A stretch of DNA of 64,000 nt from Blastomyces gilchristii SLH14081 (GCF_000003855.2 NW_003101680.1:5559510-5623509); one strand, 5' to 3'; positions 11,002 through 25,407 are shown, numbered from the stretch's first letter. Program-made: numbers and translations. Notes: generated by a model from the letters alone, not told the origin.

Positions 11002-12714
11002 TGTAAGAAGTCTACACTGAATAGATCAGTATAATAGATAGATCTTATATAATAAAGTGAAAAATGTTAAAGAAGAAAAAGAAAGAGAAAGTGTGAGAAT
11101 CAGTAATTAAAGTGAATATTTATACATGTACACAGTGTGTATGCAGTGAAGCTTTAAAGCAGAAGAATAGAAATTCTGTGAGTTTTTCAGCTGAGAATTA
11201 GTAATTAAGAATGACTGAGAATTGACGCTTTTAATGAAATCTATGAAGTGTAAAGAAATAGTCTATATAATAATTAGATGTAGTCTATTACATTAGTCTC
11301 TCTCTTCTCTAATTATATGTAGTTCTCATTGATCAAGAGTTATAATCTTAGATAATACAGAACTCAGAGTTCAGATCAGATAATTATAACTGACTTATTT
11401 TACAAGATATTATCAGCTGCAGCTGCAGAGTCTCTTATTAAGAATATCTTTAATCTCTTATTTAAGTTCATTATCTTCTTCTATGATCTCTGACAGCTGT
11501 TAGTTGAAAATCAGTTAAGAAGAGAACAGATCAGTAATGATGCAGCAGAGTAAGCTTATATAAAAGATATTATAAATCTCTAATAATGTGTTAAGATAGT
11601 AGTTATGACTATCTAGAACTTCTATCACTTTATACTTAATATAATGATAATTCAGTATATAAGATAGATATATAGTCTGTATATTCTTGAGATTCAATTA
11701 CATCAAGTCTTCTATCTTATATTACTCAGTGAGATCACAGTGAACATTGATTTAATTCTCTTAATCTTATTTCATAGTTATTATGAAGATCTCTGCTCAG
11801 TTGCAGATATCTCAGAGCTTTATTACTATATTATCAGTAATCTGAGTTGAACTGTAAGAGTTCAGTGTGAAATGTATAATTTCTAGAAGATTCAATACTT
11901 TCATATAGTAAGTGTGTGTAAGAAAGAACAGACTTATATCTGTTGAAATAGCATCTCAGCTGTTAATAGTAATCTCTGCATGTAGAAGAAGATTATGTCA
12001 ATCATCTTATAGATGATTGTAGAACTTATAAAAATAATTCTTTATAATCTGAATTATCTGTTCTGATACATCATCAGTCTCAGAGTGATAGACAGTTCAT
12101 AAACAGTGTATAATCTTGAGAACTTAATAGATTCTTATTCAGAGAGTGCTCATGAATTGACAGCTCTGATCTGATACTATAAATCTTAGTAATTCATACA
12201 TCTGATAGAATGAGCTCTGTAGAAAAGCTTTAGCAACTTGTTCAGTATTCATCTTATTATGAGATTTCAATATTATATCTTTGCTCAATCAGTTCATAAT
12301 GATCAGAATATTCTTACAATTCTTACTTTCAGAGAGATTAATAGTGAAGTTAATTACTACATCTTATCAGATTTTATTAGAGATATTGAGTGATTTCAGT
12401 AGATCTTTTCTACAGTTCTTTTATAAGATGATGAAAGAATAACAGTTGCAGTTTTAAATGAAATGTCTGATACTGTTTAATATCTCAGACTAGTAGAACT
12501 CTTAAGAGAGAATTCAGTATCATTATTTATAATCTGAGTGATTAGTTATACATGAATCATGCATCTCTTGCATTATTCAGATGTGTAAGAATTCAGAGTA
12601 AGAGACTTAATATTATTTATGAAACTGCAGAGTGTTATTGTTATTAATTAAGTATTCTGAGATGTTAATTCTTATATATAGTTCTGAGAAGAATCAGAGT
12701 ACTTCTTAATATAC
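11002..12714 (-). mobile_element. Gypsy-A copy 1, 3' part only
   Basis: The left LTR (11002-11292, starting TGTAAG and ending TTACA, 291 bp) is followed by the 3' part of pol as found in complete Gypsy-A copies. It contains the integrase C-terminal end (KYKVIEVLDSHNYYLN, around 11560-11690) and continues to a point matching about 21280 of copy 2. LINE B cuts it at 12715. The rest of the element is not found on the far side of LINE B, so a deletion or rearrangement has happened. Confidence 0.8.
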
Positions 12715-13084
12715 TATTATTATTATTATTCTTCAATTATAGATGTATACAGTCAGAGACTATGATATCTACCTAAGAACTAAAAGTTCTCAGGGTTTTT
12801 TCTATATCTGTAAAGTTAACTATTATACATTCACCAATTTCAGATATGTAAAATCAGAAAATTCCAGCTCAGAATACAAAAACTGTTTACAAATTGCAGT
12901 ATTTTAACATCGTCTGATACTTTGAAATCATTTGACAATATCATGACAAAAGAAAAGAGAACACAGTCTTAAAGATAGACACATTAAATAGATAGATAGA
13001 AAGGAATTGAAAGAAAAAGATAAAGTAAAGAGAGACTATAATAAAACAAATTATTAAAAGATAGTATATAGCTGTTTTAACAGA

Positions 13085-16000
13085 CTATATCTGATTAATT
13101 TCCTCCTCTTCATATTCAGATATTTCTGAATGTAGTCATTTTCTTGTAGCTGCTTGAGTTTCTGATAGAAAATCTATTAAGTATTTAATTCCTATCTCAG
13201 TTGAGAATAAGAATCTTATATTTAAGTGATTTAAATCATACTTCTCTTTCAATCTGACTCTGAGACTATTGTATAATACACAGTGTATTAAAATATACTC
13301 AGAATTCTCATTTGCATTGCAGAATGAGCATTTTATTAAATCAAATCTATCATCAAATCTTTGTATATAAGATTTGAAATAGCCATGTCCTAGTTTCAGC
13401 TGTATTATAGATGAGAATATTTCCTTTTTACATTCAATTAAACAAGATTTTCACTTGAGTTTTGTTTCAAATCTTGAATAATGTATACTCTTCTTTTGTT
13501 TCTGCCAGCTTTCATTTCACTTGTCTAAACAAGATTCTTTTATTTTTCTTGTTATAAAAGATCAGAACATAATTTTTTGAATAGATCTGCTTAATTCTGA
13601 ACTCTTTTTTACAGCTAAATCAGCCAATTCATTGCCATGAATATTTATATGAGCAGGAACTCAGTGCAGATGAATTATCAGCTTTGATATTCTTCTCTTT
13701 TGAATTTTTAAAATGAAGTTTAAGATCAGTTCAAGATTCATTTGATTATTATGAATCTGACTATTTCTAAGTCTTTTTAAAGCAGCTTGATTATCAGAGA
13801 ATATTCATATCTCTTTCAAACTATTTTCTCTTTTATAAGATTTTATTTCAATAAGTTTGAAAGCTTTCACTATTACAAATAGTTCAGTGTCAAAGACTTC
13901 AGATTCACAGTCTAAATTTCAGAAATCTGAGATAAAATTAATGTTATCTTCAGTATAAGCAATGTCTGTGTCTAATCTATTCAAAGTCTCATTTTTTGAG
14001 CCATCTGAATAAATCAGAATAGAGTCTTTTATATTGATTATAGACACTCTCTTCAAATGCTGTTCATATTCTTTCTCTTTAGATAGTTCACTTATTTACA
14101 AGTCTATAAGAGATTCAAGCTTTTCTCTTCAGAGAGATAACTTCTCATGATCAACTTTTTCAACATTTAAAGAAGAAAATTGATTTTTAATCAGTAAGTA
14201 TAGTCTGTACAGTTGAGAAGGCATTTTCTTTGAAGAATTATTTTCATTTCAATCAAGAAATCTATTTTAATCCAGTTCATTTTCAGAGTTAATTGATAAA
14301 AATGAAGAAGAGACTCTTTCTCTGATTATATGATTTGAGCTCATCTTTATAACTCTCAGAGCATAGTTCATACAGGTCTTTTCAAATCTAATAGCAGAAG
14401 AGAGAATTGAAGCTTCAATTTCTATTGCTTTAATAGAAGATGATTTGAATACTCTCAGAATTCTTCTCAAAGCTCTGTTTTAAAGACTTTGAAAGAGTTC
14501 AGTGAAATTTTCTTGATTATTTTATCAAACTTAAACTTCATAATCAGCTACTGAGGTAATACAGGCTATATATAACTGTCTCATAGCCTGGAAGAATAGA
14601 TCTCTCTCTGTATTTGATAGTCTGATAATATTGTTCAATAGTCTTTCTGCCTTGACAGTTCTTTATTGAATATGATATTTAAAATTCAACTTGAAGATTA
14701 ATCATACTCCTAATTATTTGATATTTAAACTGGGTTTAATCTCTCTATTTAAAAGAGTTACAGATAGTTCTTTCTCATTGAATCTAGAAAAGAAATGAAT
14801 TAACTCAGTTTTATTCATATTAAATTGAATTTGATTGATATCTGCTCTGACAAAGATTTTCTTTGCAGCTTTTTCAATCACTTTCAAATTCTCTTTAATA
14901 GTTTTTGAGTTGTAGACTGCTCAATATTATCTACATGACTCAGAGATTGCACTATTTTCATATTTCTATCTTTGAATATATATGCAGTGTATATTGTAAA
15001 TAAAATGAGTGAGATTGAAGATTCTTACAGTACTTCTATTTTTATCTCAGTCTTATCTTATTTCATTTCATCAAAGAAAAGTTGTATGATTCTTTTAGAT
15101 ATAAAACAGTTAACTTATTTTATTAGAGAAAGTAGCAGTTGTAACATCTTCAAAGTCTGAATTAACTTTGACTTTGAAACATGATTAAATGCTTCTTTTA
15201 TATCAATAAAAACTGCAGTTGAGACCAGATCTTCATACTTTATTATTTAAATATTATGAATAACTGAGAGAACAGTGTCAATTGTAGAACATTGTTTTCT
15301 ATCTTTCATTTATTCACTGAATAAAAGAGAGTTATTTATAGAGCTTATAAAAGATAGTTAAGTAGCTATTATCTTTTTTAAAACCTTTTCTAGACAGTTT
15401 AATAGAGATATTACTCTATATGACTTGAGAATTGAAGTTTTTCTATTAGATTTTGTAAGAATCACTTCAGTGACTTCTCTTCAGCATTCAGAATGATATT
15501 CATTTTTCAAGAGATTGAAAAAGAGCTCAAAATATTCATTCTGTAAGTAGAAGTATGTATTTTGAATAATCAAGTGATTAATTGAATCAGGCTCTGCAGC
15601 AGTTTTAACTGAACTTGAGAAGATAGCTGACTCTAATTCATCTTATATAAGATCAGGTCATTCTCAGTCATTTTTATTAATATAGTTAAGAAGTGATATA
15701 TTCTCTTTCTCTGAATCTGAATCTGAGAAGTTTTGAAAGAGAGTTCTTATAAAAGCTTAACATTTTTTCTCAAAAGAGTTTGCTGTATATAATTCATTCT
15801 GAAACTTATATTTTAAGATTGAAAGTTTTGCTACACTTCTTATGTTAGTATAGTTAAAAGCTTTAAAAACTTTCTTTTCTTATGTTTCTTTAAGAAATTT
15901 ATTCCAGCAGTCTGTTTTAGCTCTTTTAATATCTGAAAATATTCATTTCTGATAGCTTTGAACTCTTTATCAGATATTACATCATTCTTTCAATCTCTTC

Positions 16001-17039
16001 TAGCAGTAGCTAATTCTTTTCTTTTAGATGAGATATTCTCATTTCATTAAGGTTTTGAATACTCAGAAGATTTTCTCTTTGAAATATTATCTCTAACACT
16101 TATTAGAATAATAGATGTAATGAGCTTTACTCTATTCTCAAGCATTTCATTTGAGATATCTTGATCAGAATTTCAATATAGCTCACTCTGTCTTTCAGAT
16201 TTTAACAGTTTTATACTTTCTTCAACTGCTTTTCAATCAGCTTTTTCAAAGTTAAACTGATTAGAGAGAAGAGAATTTTCACTCATTTATTTTTCACTCA
16301 GTTCAATATTAAATTTAATAATCTCATGATCTGATTCTAATGTCTCATTTAAATCAATAAATCAGTTTACAAGTCTTTTTTTTATTAGATTTTATGACAT
16401 GAAGATTAGATCTATAATAGATTTCTATTTCATGTCTTTTCTAAAGAATGTTTATTGATCAGACTTATTAACTAAATCTATTAAATACTTAAAGATTCAT
16501 TCAATCAGATTATCAGCTCTTACTATTCTCTTACATTCTGAATTTCATCAGAGATGATGTGTATTGAAATCTTCTACAATTATAGAGTTTCTTAATGAAG
16601 TTATGTTCAGAAATTCTCTATTAATTATTCAGATATTGTTATTTTTCTTCAATGACTTTTTATTATAGATATTTATGAGCTCTATAGTATTAAACTCATT
16701 CTCTTTATCTATAATATTACTCACTAGAATATCAGAGTCAGACATAATATCAAATCTTAGATTAAATTAATATCTTGATCTCTTTCTTTCATAGATTACT
16801 ACTCTTGACTTTATCTCAGACTTTTGAGATAGAAAGCAGTAGTAGCTTGAATGAGAAATGATGTATTTTTACTCAGTATCAAAATTCAGTTTCTGAAGCA
16901 GTATAAGATTAACTTTGTATTCAAATGCAATTTGAAGACAAGAATAAATACAATTTGAGTTTTTATTCACATTATTTTAAATAAATGTAATTTTTGAAGA
17001 GTTTTTAAACTTTTTTTGTTGTTTTTATTGTATATTCAT
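13085..17039 (-). pseudogene. LINE B ORF2: endonuclease, reverse transcriptase, RNase H (decayed)
   Basis: Same layout as LINE A ORF2: minus-strand start at 17039, endonuclease DFNTHHL-type block near 16560, reverse transcriptase in the middle (YVDNIE-type remnant near 14930), RNase H at about 13600-13950 with the NE.AD.A block, and a stop near 13085 after a glutamate-rich tail. Stops and missing glycines and prolines are frequent, fitting loss of CC and GG pairs. Confidence 0.75.
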
Positions 17040-17099
17040 ACTAAAAGAGAGTAGAGATAGAGTAGAATCTAATCACTATTATTAGTCAGTAGATTATAA

Positions 17100-18665
17100 C
17101 TATTTTGAAAAGTAGAAATCTCAACTGCTTGCATTATATCTAGTTTATTATCAGAGTCATTTCTCAATTCTCTAATCTTAACAGAAGTTTAAGAATTCAA
17201 ATTCTGTTTACATTTAGCTGAAGAATTGATGTTTGAAGATTTAGATAGTTAAGAGTTTCTTCTTTTTAAGCTTACAGTTATAAGTTTACTGACTTAACTC
17301 TTCTCTTCAGTTCTAGATTGACTTTGAGCTTTATCTTTTCTTCAGTTCTTTTGAGTTCTTAGAGCAAACATACATTCTTTTAAGTAGATGCATGTTTTTC
17401 TTTGCAATTAAAGCACTTAAGCAGAGTGTATTGATATATTTCATCTCTTTTGAGTATGTTTCACATTTATACTCACTAGTTTTGTGATCTCTAGCACAGA
17501 ATGTACATTTTAAGTCTCTAAAACATGAGATTGTAAAGTGTTCATATCTTTGACAGTTTGAATACTGTGTTTGAGCTTTGAGGTTCATTCTTGAGTCTTT
17601 GTATTCATGAACTCTCATTTTCAAATCTGCTACTCTTACTTGAGAGATCTTTGACTGTTTAAGTGTCTTTGTATATACTAGAACAGAGATATTTCTTCTC
17701 CTTTATCTGAACTCAATTGAATTTAGCTCTATAGACTCTTTTCTCAGTTGAATAGAGTTGTATTCTTCTAATTCATTTTTAAGAAGTAGTATTTCTTCTT
17801 CACAGTCAAAAATTTCAACTGAAATATCATGAAGAATGAATTTGTCTCACTTTTCATCTCTCTCAGATAGAATTATTATGTTCAGTAAAGATTCTACTAC
17901 TGATTTTCAGAGATTCTTATTCTGAATAAGAAATTCTGCACTAAATTCAGACATTGTAGTCAGAATAATGAAGTTTTCAAAGAATGATGACTTAATTGAA
18001 GCTATAACTGATTTTTGAACTTCAATATCAGTTATCAACTGAGAAAAGAACTGCTGATTAATTTCATTTCTGATTCTAAAAATAAGATTTAAGTTTAGCT
18101 TGTTGCTTTATAAGATATTCTGATTTAAGACTTTGAGAATAAGTCTTCTATTTCTGAAGATTTGAAAGTTTTTCTCTTTTTGCATTTTTTTCTTCACTTT
18201 TTTATGAATAGAAGTATGAGCAGTATTCTTCTCAGTTTTCTCAGGATTTTGAGCAGGTTTTGAGGTAGCAGGTTTAGAGACAGCAGATTCAGCTGCTTGA
18301 GCATATGTCTTCTTCTGATTTAAAGAAGAAGAAGAAGTAGAAAAAGAAGCAGAGCAAAATAATAAGTCAGTGATTGTACTAGGAATTTTTGATGTTTTTT
18401 AAACTGTGTTTGAAATTCCAAGTTTGAACTTGATCATCTTCTGTAGTTGTCTAGCCTGAGTATGAAGAATTAACAGAACTTCTTCATTCATCTCACTCAG
18501 ACACTGCTTTTCAAGAATCATGCTTACTTTTTCAAGTTTCTGTATTTCAAGAACTTGTTGTTTCTCTATTTCTTCTTTCTTTCTTCTCTTCAGAATTTCA
18601 ATCTCAGAAATAGCATTTGAGAAAGCATCTTTTTTCACATCAACTGAGTGTATTTTTGAACTCAT
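17100..18665 (-). pseudogene. LINE B ORF1, gag-like protein with zinc knuckles (decayed)
   Basis: Start at 18665 (M-S-S-K). Residues 1-90 are rich in K and E (EILKRRKKEEIEKQQV), likely a coiled coil. Near the C terminus, at about 17470-17560, the sequence reads CQRYEHFTISCFRDLKC and then CARDHKTSEYKC, which fits two linked CCHC zinc knuckles of fungal LINE ORF1 proteins (C-x2-C-x4-H-x4-C type). The long open piece at 17331-17624 covers these knuckles. Role in the family: RNA binding and particle formation. Confidence 0.75.
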
Positions 18666-19495
18666 TATTCTCACTCAATAAAAAGTTGATCAGACTGTTT
18701 CAATTGAGATATTTATTAAACTCTTTTGAAAAGTTGATCAGACTGTTTCAATTAAGAGATTTCTAAGTCTGTTTTCAATTGAAAAGTTAGTCAGACTGTT
18801 TTAAAAGAAGAATAAAAGACTTTTATATATAAAACACCTGATTTTTTTTCACACTAGTTCAGTAACTAGGTTAGATTTTTGAAGAGAATTTAATAAACTA
18901 AAATTGATTTTTAAGATAAATCAATAAAATCTTTACAATCTCTTCCTTGAGATACAGTGAGAAGAAGTATGATATCAATTGATAATAAATCAGATAATAT
19001 AACAGTTTTTGAGAGAAAAACTGATAAAAAATAAATTAATTTTTTACAGAGAAATTGATTAAAACTATTTAATTTTATTCTAAATCATTCAATTCTTCTC
19101 ATGCAACAAGTGTGTAACTCAAATCAGTTAATAAAGAGTGTAAAAAAGAATTAAGTATTAATAAAAGCTCTTCAGTCACTGAAAAAGAAATTCTTACTTA
19201 AAAGAATATGAAATTATGATAGAAAACAGCTCTGTTTTTAATTCTTTATAAGAATATTATATAAAATTCAGTGAAAAATATCTTACTGTTTCAGAAGAAG
19301 TAAAAAACTATTTCTAACATTTTCTTTTTTTAACATTGACTACTGCAGAAGAATGAGATAGAAACTGCTAAGATATATACTACTATATACTCTCTATTAA
19401 GACTTTCTCTCTTTAGAGTCTTGATATTATAGGAAATATAAGTCTGTTTCTATATAATTATATAAATATTGTCAGTAGAATGTAGAGAAACTGAT

Positions 19496-19859
19496 TGTAA
19501 GAGACCTACACTGAATAGATCAGTATAATATTATAGGTCTTATTTAACAAAGAGAAAAATGTTAGAGAAGGAAAAGGAAGAGAAAGTGTGAGAATCAGTG
19601 ATTGAAGTGAATATTTATTCATGTATGTGATGATGTATGCAGTGAAGCTTCAGAGCGGAAGAATCTATACATGTTTATAATGACTGAGAATTGGTGATTG
19701 AGAATGACTGAGAATTAAAGTATACACATTCATGGCGGCCGAGAATCGGTGATTGAGAATGATCACAAAGTGAAGTGTATGTGTTCAAGAATGAAGCAGT
19801 TGAAATCTGTGAAGTGTAATGAAATAGTCTATATAATTGATCAGGTGCAGCCTGTCACA
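19496..19859 (-). repeat. Gypsy-A copy 2, 3' LTR
   Basis: A 364 bp LTR, 3' in element orientation. It keeps one less mutated patch around 19725-19760 (GGCGGCCGAGAATCGG) within otherwise AT-shifted sequence. Confidence 0.9.
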
Positions 19860-19899
19860 TTAGTTTCTTTCTTTCAGAAGCAGTTCTTATCAGTCAAGA

Positions 19900-22800
19900 A
19901 TCACTGTTTCAGATAACACAGAACTCAGAGTTCAGGTCAGTTGATTGTAGCTGACTCATTTCACAAGATATTGTCAGCTACAGCTGCAGAATCTCTCATT
20001 GAGAATATTCTCAATCTCTCACTTAAGCTCATTATCTTCTTCTATGATGTCTGGCAGCTGTCAGTCAGAAGTCAGTTGAGAAGAGAATGAGTCAGTGATG
20101 ACACAGCAGAGTAAGCTTGTGTGAAAGATATCATGAATCTCTGATGATATGTCAAGACAGTAGTTATAACTATCTAGAACTTCTATCACTTTATACTTGA
20201 TATGATAGTAATTCAGTGTACAAGATGAATGTGTGATCTGTATATTCTTAAGATTCAATCACATCAAGTCTTCTATCTTATATTGTTCAGTGAGATCTCA
20301 GTGAATATTAATTTAATTCTCTTAATCTTGTTTTACAGTTGTCATGAAGATCTCTGCTCAGTCACAGACATCTCAGAGCTTTATTACTATATTATCAGTG
20401 ATCTGAATCAGACTGCAGAGGTTTGATATGAACTGTGTAATCTCTAGAAGATTTAACACTTTCATGTGATAATCATGTGTAAGAAAGAATGAGCTTATAT
20501 CTGTTAAAATAACATCTCATTCATTGATAGTGACCTCTGCATATAGAAGCAGATCATATCAATCATCTTATAAGTGATTACAGAACTTATGAAGATAATT
20601 CTTTACAGTCTGAATTATCTGTTCTAACACATCATCAGTCTCAGAGTGATAGATAGTTGACAGACAGTGTATAATCTTAAGAACTTGACAGATTCTTATT
20701 CAGAGAGTGCTCATGAATTGATAACTCTGATCTGATACTATGAATCTCAGCAATTTATACATCTGATAGAATGAGCTCTGTAGAAAAGCTTCAGTGACTT
20801 GTTCAGTATTCATCTTATTACAAGATTTTAATATTATATCTTTACTCAATCAGTTCACAATAATCAGGACATTTCTATAACTCTTACTCTTAGAAAGATT
20901 AATAGTAAAGTCAATTATCATATCTCATCAGATTATATTGAGAATATTGAGTGATTTCAGTATGCCTTTTCTACAGTTCTTTCAAGAGATGATGAAAGAA
21001 TAATAGTTGTAGTTTTGAATGAAATATCTGATACTGTTTAATATCTCAGATCAGTAGAACTCTTGAGAGATCATTTAATATAATTATTCATAATCTGAGT
21101 GACTGATTATATACAAATTATGTATCTCTTGCATTATCTGAGTGTATAAGAATTCAGAGTAGACAACTCAACATTATTCACAGAACTGTAGAGTATTATT
21201 ATCATCAATTAAGTATTCTGAGATGTTGATTCTTATACATAGTTCTGAGAAGAATTGAAGTGCTTCTTAACATACTGCTTCAGTGAGTGCTTAAAGAAGT
21301 TTATCAGTTTGAGCTGTTATATATCATAATTCATTCAGTGTAGATTTGAAAGAAGTCAAGATATTAATGTTAATAATAGTTCAGAGAGAGAATGTTCTAA
21401 TCAGAGAAGTGTGTATAGTGTCATGAGTTGTTCTATCTTAGTTAATCAATATCTTCAAATTCAAGAGCTGATATTCTTAGTTCATTCAGTATGTGTCTGT
21501 CACATCAGACAGTATATCTTATTCTCATCATAAGAGAGTATCTATCATTGAGTTCTGACAGCTGAGACAGTAGTGTATTATAAAATAAAAGCAGCTTAGA
21601 AATTCAGATTATTATATCTGTTATTTGATGAGTTTACAGATAATTATAAAGTACTTGAGATTCTTATAATCTATGACTATCTTGAATTCAGAGACACTTC
21701 AGAGTTCAGAGTCTCATTCTTCTAAATAGTATACAATTGTGAGAAGTTCCTTGTCATAGATCTCATAATTACATTCAGTGAGACTCAGTTTCTTAGATAT
21801 GAAGACATATAATTGTAGAACATCTTTATCATTATATTACAATATTGCTTCTTCTATTATATAGTCAGAGAAATCAGCTTCAATAACTGTCTTATAATCA
21901 GAATTGAATATTATCAGTAGAGAGATATTAATGAATATCTTCTTCATCTGTGTAAATGCAGCTTCAGCATCTACTGATTATTAAAATACTGAGTCTTTCT
22001 TAGTGAGTTCTGTAAGTGATCTTATGATATCTGAGAAGTTTTGTATAAATTACTGATAGAAGTTAGTAAATTTGATGAAGCTTTGTACATCTTTCACAGT
22101 GTGCAGAGTCTCTCATTCAAGAATAGCAGAGACCTTCTCAGAATTCATTCAGATTCTCTTATCAGCTTCTATGATGAAATCTAAGTATTTAGTACTCTTG
22201 ACTTTGAAATTACACTTATCAATATCAATTGATAGTTCTGCTTCTTGTAGTTATTATAATACTCTTTATACATGCTCTTGATATTTCTTTCTGAATTCAT
22301 CAGTGAAGATGAGAATGTTATCTAAATAAGCAGATGCAAATTCATTAAGAAAGTCTCAGAGTGCTCAGTTGATATACTTCTGAAATATACTGAGAACATT
22401 AATCAGTTCAAAGAGTGTGACTACTCATTTAAAGAGATCATATCATGTTCAGAATGCTGTAAGTCACTCATCTTCTTCAGTGATGCAGATCTTATGAAAC
22501 ACAGTGATGATATCTAACTTTGTAAATCATTAAGCTTGTTTAATACAAGCTAGAGTTTCATTGATAAGAGATAAAGAATAACAGTCTTTCTTTATTAATC
22601 TATTCAATTCTCAATAATTCACACAGAACTGAAGTTCTTCATCTGATTTCTTTGCAAAGAGAATAGAGACTGTGACGCCCCAGTGGCCGAATGGTTAATG
22701 CGGCCACCTGGTAGCGCCTTGGCGTGGGAAACCAAGGCGTGTGGGTTTGAAACCCGCAGGGGATACATTAAATCCGGAACTCAAGCACCTCAGGTTCCTA

Positions 22801-25300
22801 ATAAATACAGAGGTGTACAAATCGCTCCAATAAATCACTCTATGTTCCTGGGATGGGAAGTTATTATTGCATGTATTTAATTGTCACTTCTTTGTATTTC
22901 CTATGTTCTTGTTATCTTGGCATGGTCTTAACACCTGTATTTCCTCCTGTATAACCAACACTTGGCCTGTATTTAACATCACGCAAGGACTCATCATAAG
23001 CTCCGCTTGCATATAAGTATAATGGAAGAATAATAATAATAATAATAATAATAGAGACTGTGACAGAAGAGTTACTAATGCATATGAATTCTTTATTCAA
23101 CAGATTATTAAGTGTCTTTTAAAGAAGAAGAAGTTCATCTCAGAACATGTTATAAAGAGAGTCTCATGATAGTTCAGAGTTCTTATCATTCTTTTTCTCT
23201 AACTTGATACTGTGATTCACTTCAGAATCTTGTAAGAGAGATATGTTTATAATATTATCTTATCAGAAGATATCTAGATATTCATGATATTATTAAGAGA
23301 GTTTTGTATAAGAATCTGTTATTATAACATGAGATAACTTTTCTAGAGTCTTTTTGATATTGATCAGACTGATGAAATAGATTGACACATAATTCTACTA
23401 TCAGTAAACTTGTCAGTGACTCTATTAATGATTTTGATATTGACTTCTTTTTCAGAGTATTTTATAAGTGTTGGCAGAGATCTGTGTAAGATTCATAGTC
23501 TTATGAATATTATCTTTGTGAATTCTATTATTATTAGAGAATATCAAGCTTCTGTTTTAAGTATTCAGCAAGATGCCTTGTTCAGATAGTTAGATAAGTC
23601 TTAATATAAGATTATAATTGAGATTATCAACTTTATATGCATAGACATCTTCATGTTAATATTCTCTTACATCTATGTTTAGTTTTATTATATAATGAGT
23701 ACAAACATCTTTCAAATTATTAAATTCTGCAAGAAGTCAGAGTTTTGATAAAGAGATACACTGAAGATTATGATATCTTACAACTGAAGATTTTATCATT
23801 ATATAGTGACATAGACTGCTGTCTATTATGGCTTTCATATTATATATGTTATCAATCACAGTAGATACAAGAATTGCATTTATTGTTATTTTCTCTTCAA
23901 ATTATTATCATCTGATCTCTTTAAGCTTCTGTTTACAAATTTGAACAGAAGCTAATCTTTTCTCTGGTTCACTGAGATATTTTTATAGTTATCTTCTGAA
24001 TCTTTCTTCACTGTAATATAATTAATGTGAACAGATGCTGATTTATTCTTTGAATAAGAAGACACTGATCTTTCTCTTGATTGAGAAGATGCTGATCTTT
24101 CTTTTAAGTGTGAAGACACATAGATTGATCAGCAGTTGAAAGTGATATATTCTAATCAGTTACAGTTAATGTATACTTCATATTAACATTGATCAGTGAC
24201 TTCTTTGAGAGTGATTTCAGAAACTTAAAAGCCTGTTTAAACAGTGGAAACTCTTGCTTATACATAGATATTTAAATCTATTCAGTTCATAATATCTGTA
24301 TCATTACTGTTACTTCTCTTCAGTGTGAGTATATAAGTGACTGAGATGTAATATCTTCTATCACTGTTCTATATACTCTTGAGCTTGATAAGACAGTAAT
24401 TCAATGTTTAGAGCTATGTATAGAAGTCTTTATAAGTCTGATTTTCATCTACACTTATAAGAGTCTGTCAGAGTTTAAAAGTTAATATCTTCTTAAGTAT
24501 ACTAATCTTCATTTAATTCTCTCAAGATTGATCATCTACTTCTAAGATCTTAGTGTCAAAGTCAGAGATGAATGTTATAAGAGAAATGTTTCTCTGTCAG
24601 ATACTCTATAATCAATCTAATGTCTTCTATTGTATAACAGTGTCTTGAAACAGAATATCAAGATATTTTATAATATTATCAGATATTTGTAATGCTGATT
24701 CACATACTTTCATTTATAAATGACACTTCTGTTTTATATGATTCTTTAATTATTTATTAATATATCAATCTTGATTGATTAGTAAACTGATAGTATCTTC
24801 ATCTATACTCAGTTTCACAAGTATTTTCATTCTTCATGATGAGTAGAGAGTGAGATTGAAAGTATTGAAATATATGAAAGTATCTAAGTATTCTTTCAGT
24901 ACTTTTATATTTAATTCTGTAAATATTGAAATTGTATAAGTTTCTTATTATAATAATTATTAAATCTCTTCATATTAATATTGTTGAGTTGCATATATAT
25001 CAGTTATTTATTATTATTATAGTTTCAACATTGCTCAGAGTCACTGTAGTACTGTGTCTATACTTATGTTCAGAGATTCTCTCATATTATTGTTAAATAT
25101 AATTATATTATTTATTAAATATGTAATATCTGTGAAGTCTGAAGAAGTGTAATTGTATGAATATCTCATATATCTGAGTGTCAGAACTCTCAGATCTTTC
25201 ACTGACATTCTCTTATAAGATCTTATTACAGAGTCAGAGTGACTGATAAGCAAGCTTCTATCTGAGAACTCAGTGTTCACTTAACTGTGTTTCTCTTTCT
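19900..25300 (-). pseudogene. Gypsy-A copy 2 gag-pol (decayed)
   Basis: In element order: a gag-like region from about 25280 (M-N-T-E-F-S-D-R-S). An aspartic protease near 23600-23890 (KAIIDS block; G lost after DS). A reverse transcriptase at about 22240-22640 with FAKKSDEELQFCVNYRELN, LINETL, FTKLDI and AYLDNILI, matching the Ty3 pattern ending in YLDDIL. RNase H follows. The integrase ends at 20061-20258 with KYKVIEVLDSYNYCLDISSE and then IHDIFHTSLL, the usual C-terminal GPY-type end. SINE copy 2 splits it in the reverse transcriptase. Confidence 0.85.
22677..23052 (+). mobile_element. tRNA-derived SINE, copy 2
   Basis: 376 bp, plus strand. It begins GCCCCAGTGGCCGAATGG, has the B-box GGGTTTGAAACCC, and ends in TATAATGGAAG(AAT)n. 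A 12 bp duplication AGAGACTGTGAC lies at 22665-22676 and 23053-23064 (up to 3 bases longer if the AAT tail is counted). Gypsy-A copies 3 and 4 show the uninserted site at about 38643 and 54086. Far fewer C-to-T changes than the surrounding Gypsy-A. Confidence 0.93.
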
Positions 25301-25393
25301 TATGTGTTATTACATGTTCAGATATCTCTCAATGAATAATTATTTCTAATGAGAAGATAATACATAGATAATCATTTCTAATAAGAAGATGAT

Positions 25394-25407
25394 AAATATT
25401 TTTCTAG
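25394..25407 (-). promoter_or_regulatory. Gypsy-A copy 2 primer-binding site, self-priming type
   Basis: The bases just inside the 5' LTR (CTAGAAAAATATT in element sense) pair with an LTR sequence at 25463-25476 (AATGTTTTTCTC in element sense), with one G-to-A difference. No tRNA-like TGG start is seen. Comparison with copies 3 and 4 restores an 11-base match. See findings. Confidence 0.55.

Noticed and set aside
22072..22281. Plus-strand frame repeated at 38053 and 53494
   Set aside because: Antisense to the Gypsy-A reverse transcriptase. Unlike the Gypsy-B antisense gene it has no start context, splice sites or domain-like features.
22683..22880. Open frame starting M-A-E-W-L-M-R-P-P-G-S, also at 10578-10787 and 34319-34516
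   Set aside because: It is the tRNA-derived head of the SINE read as protein. Its repeated presence reflects the SINE copies, not a gene family.
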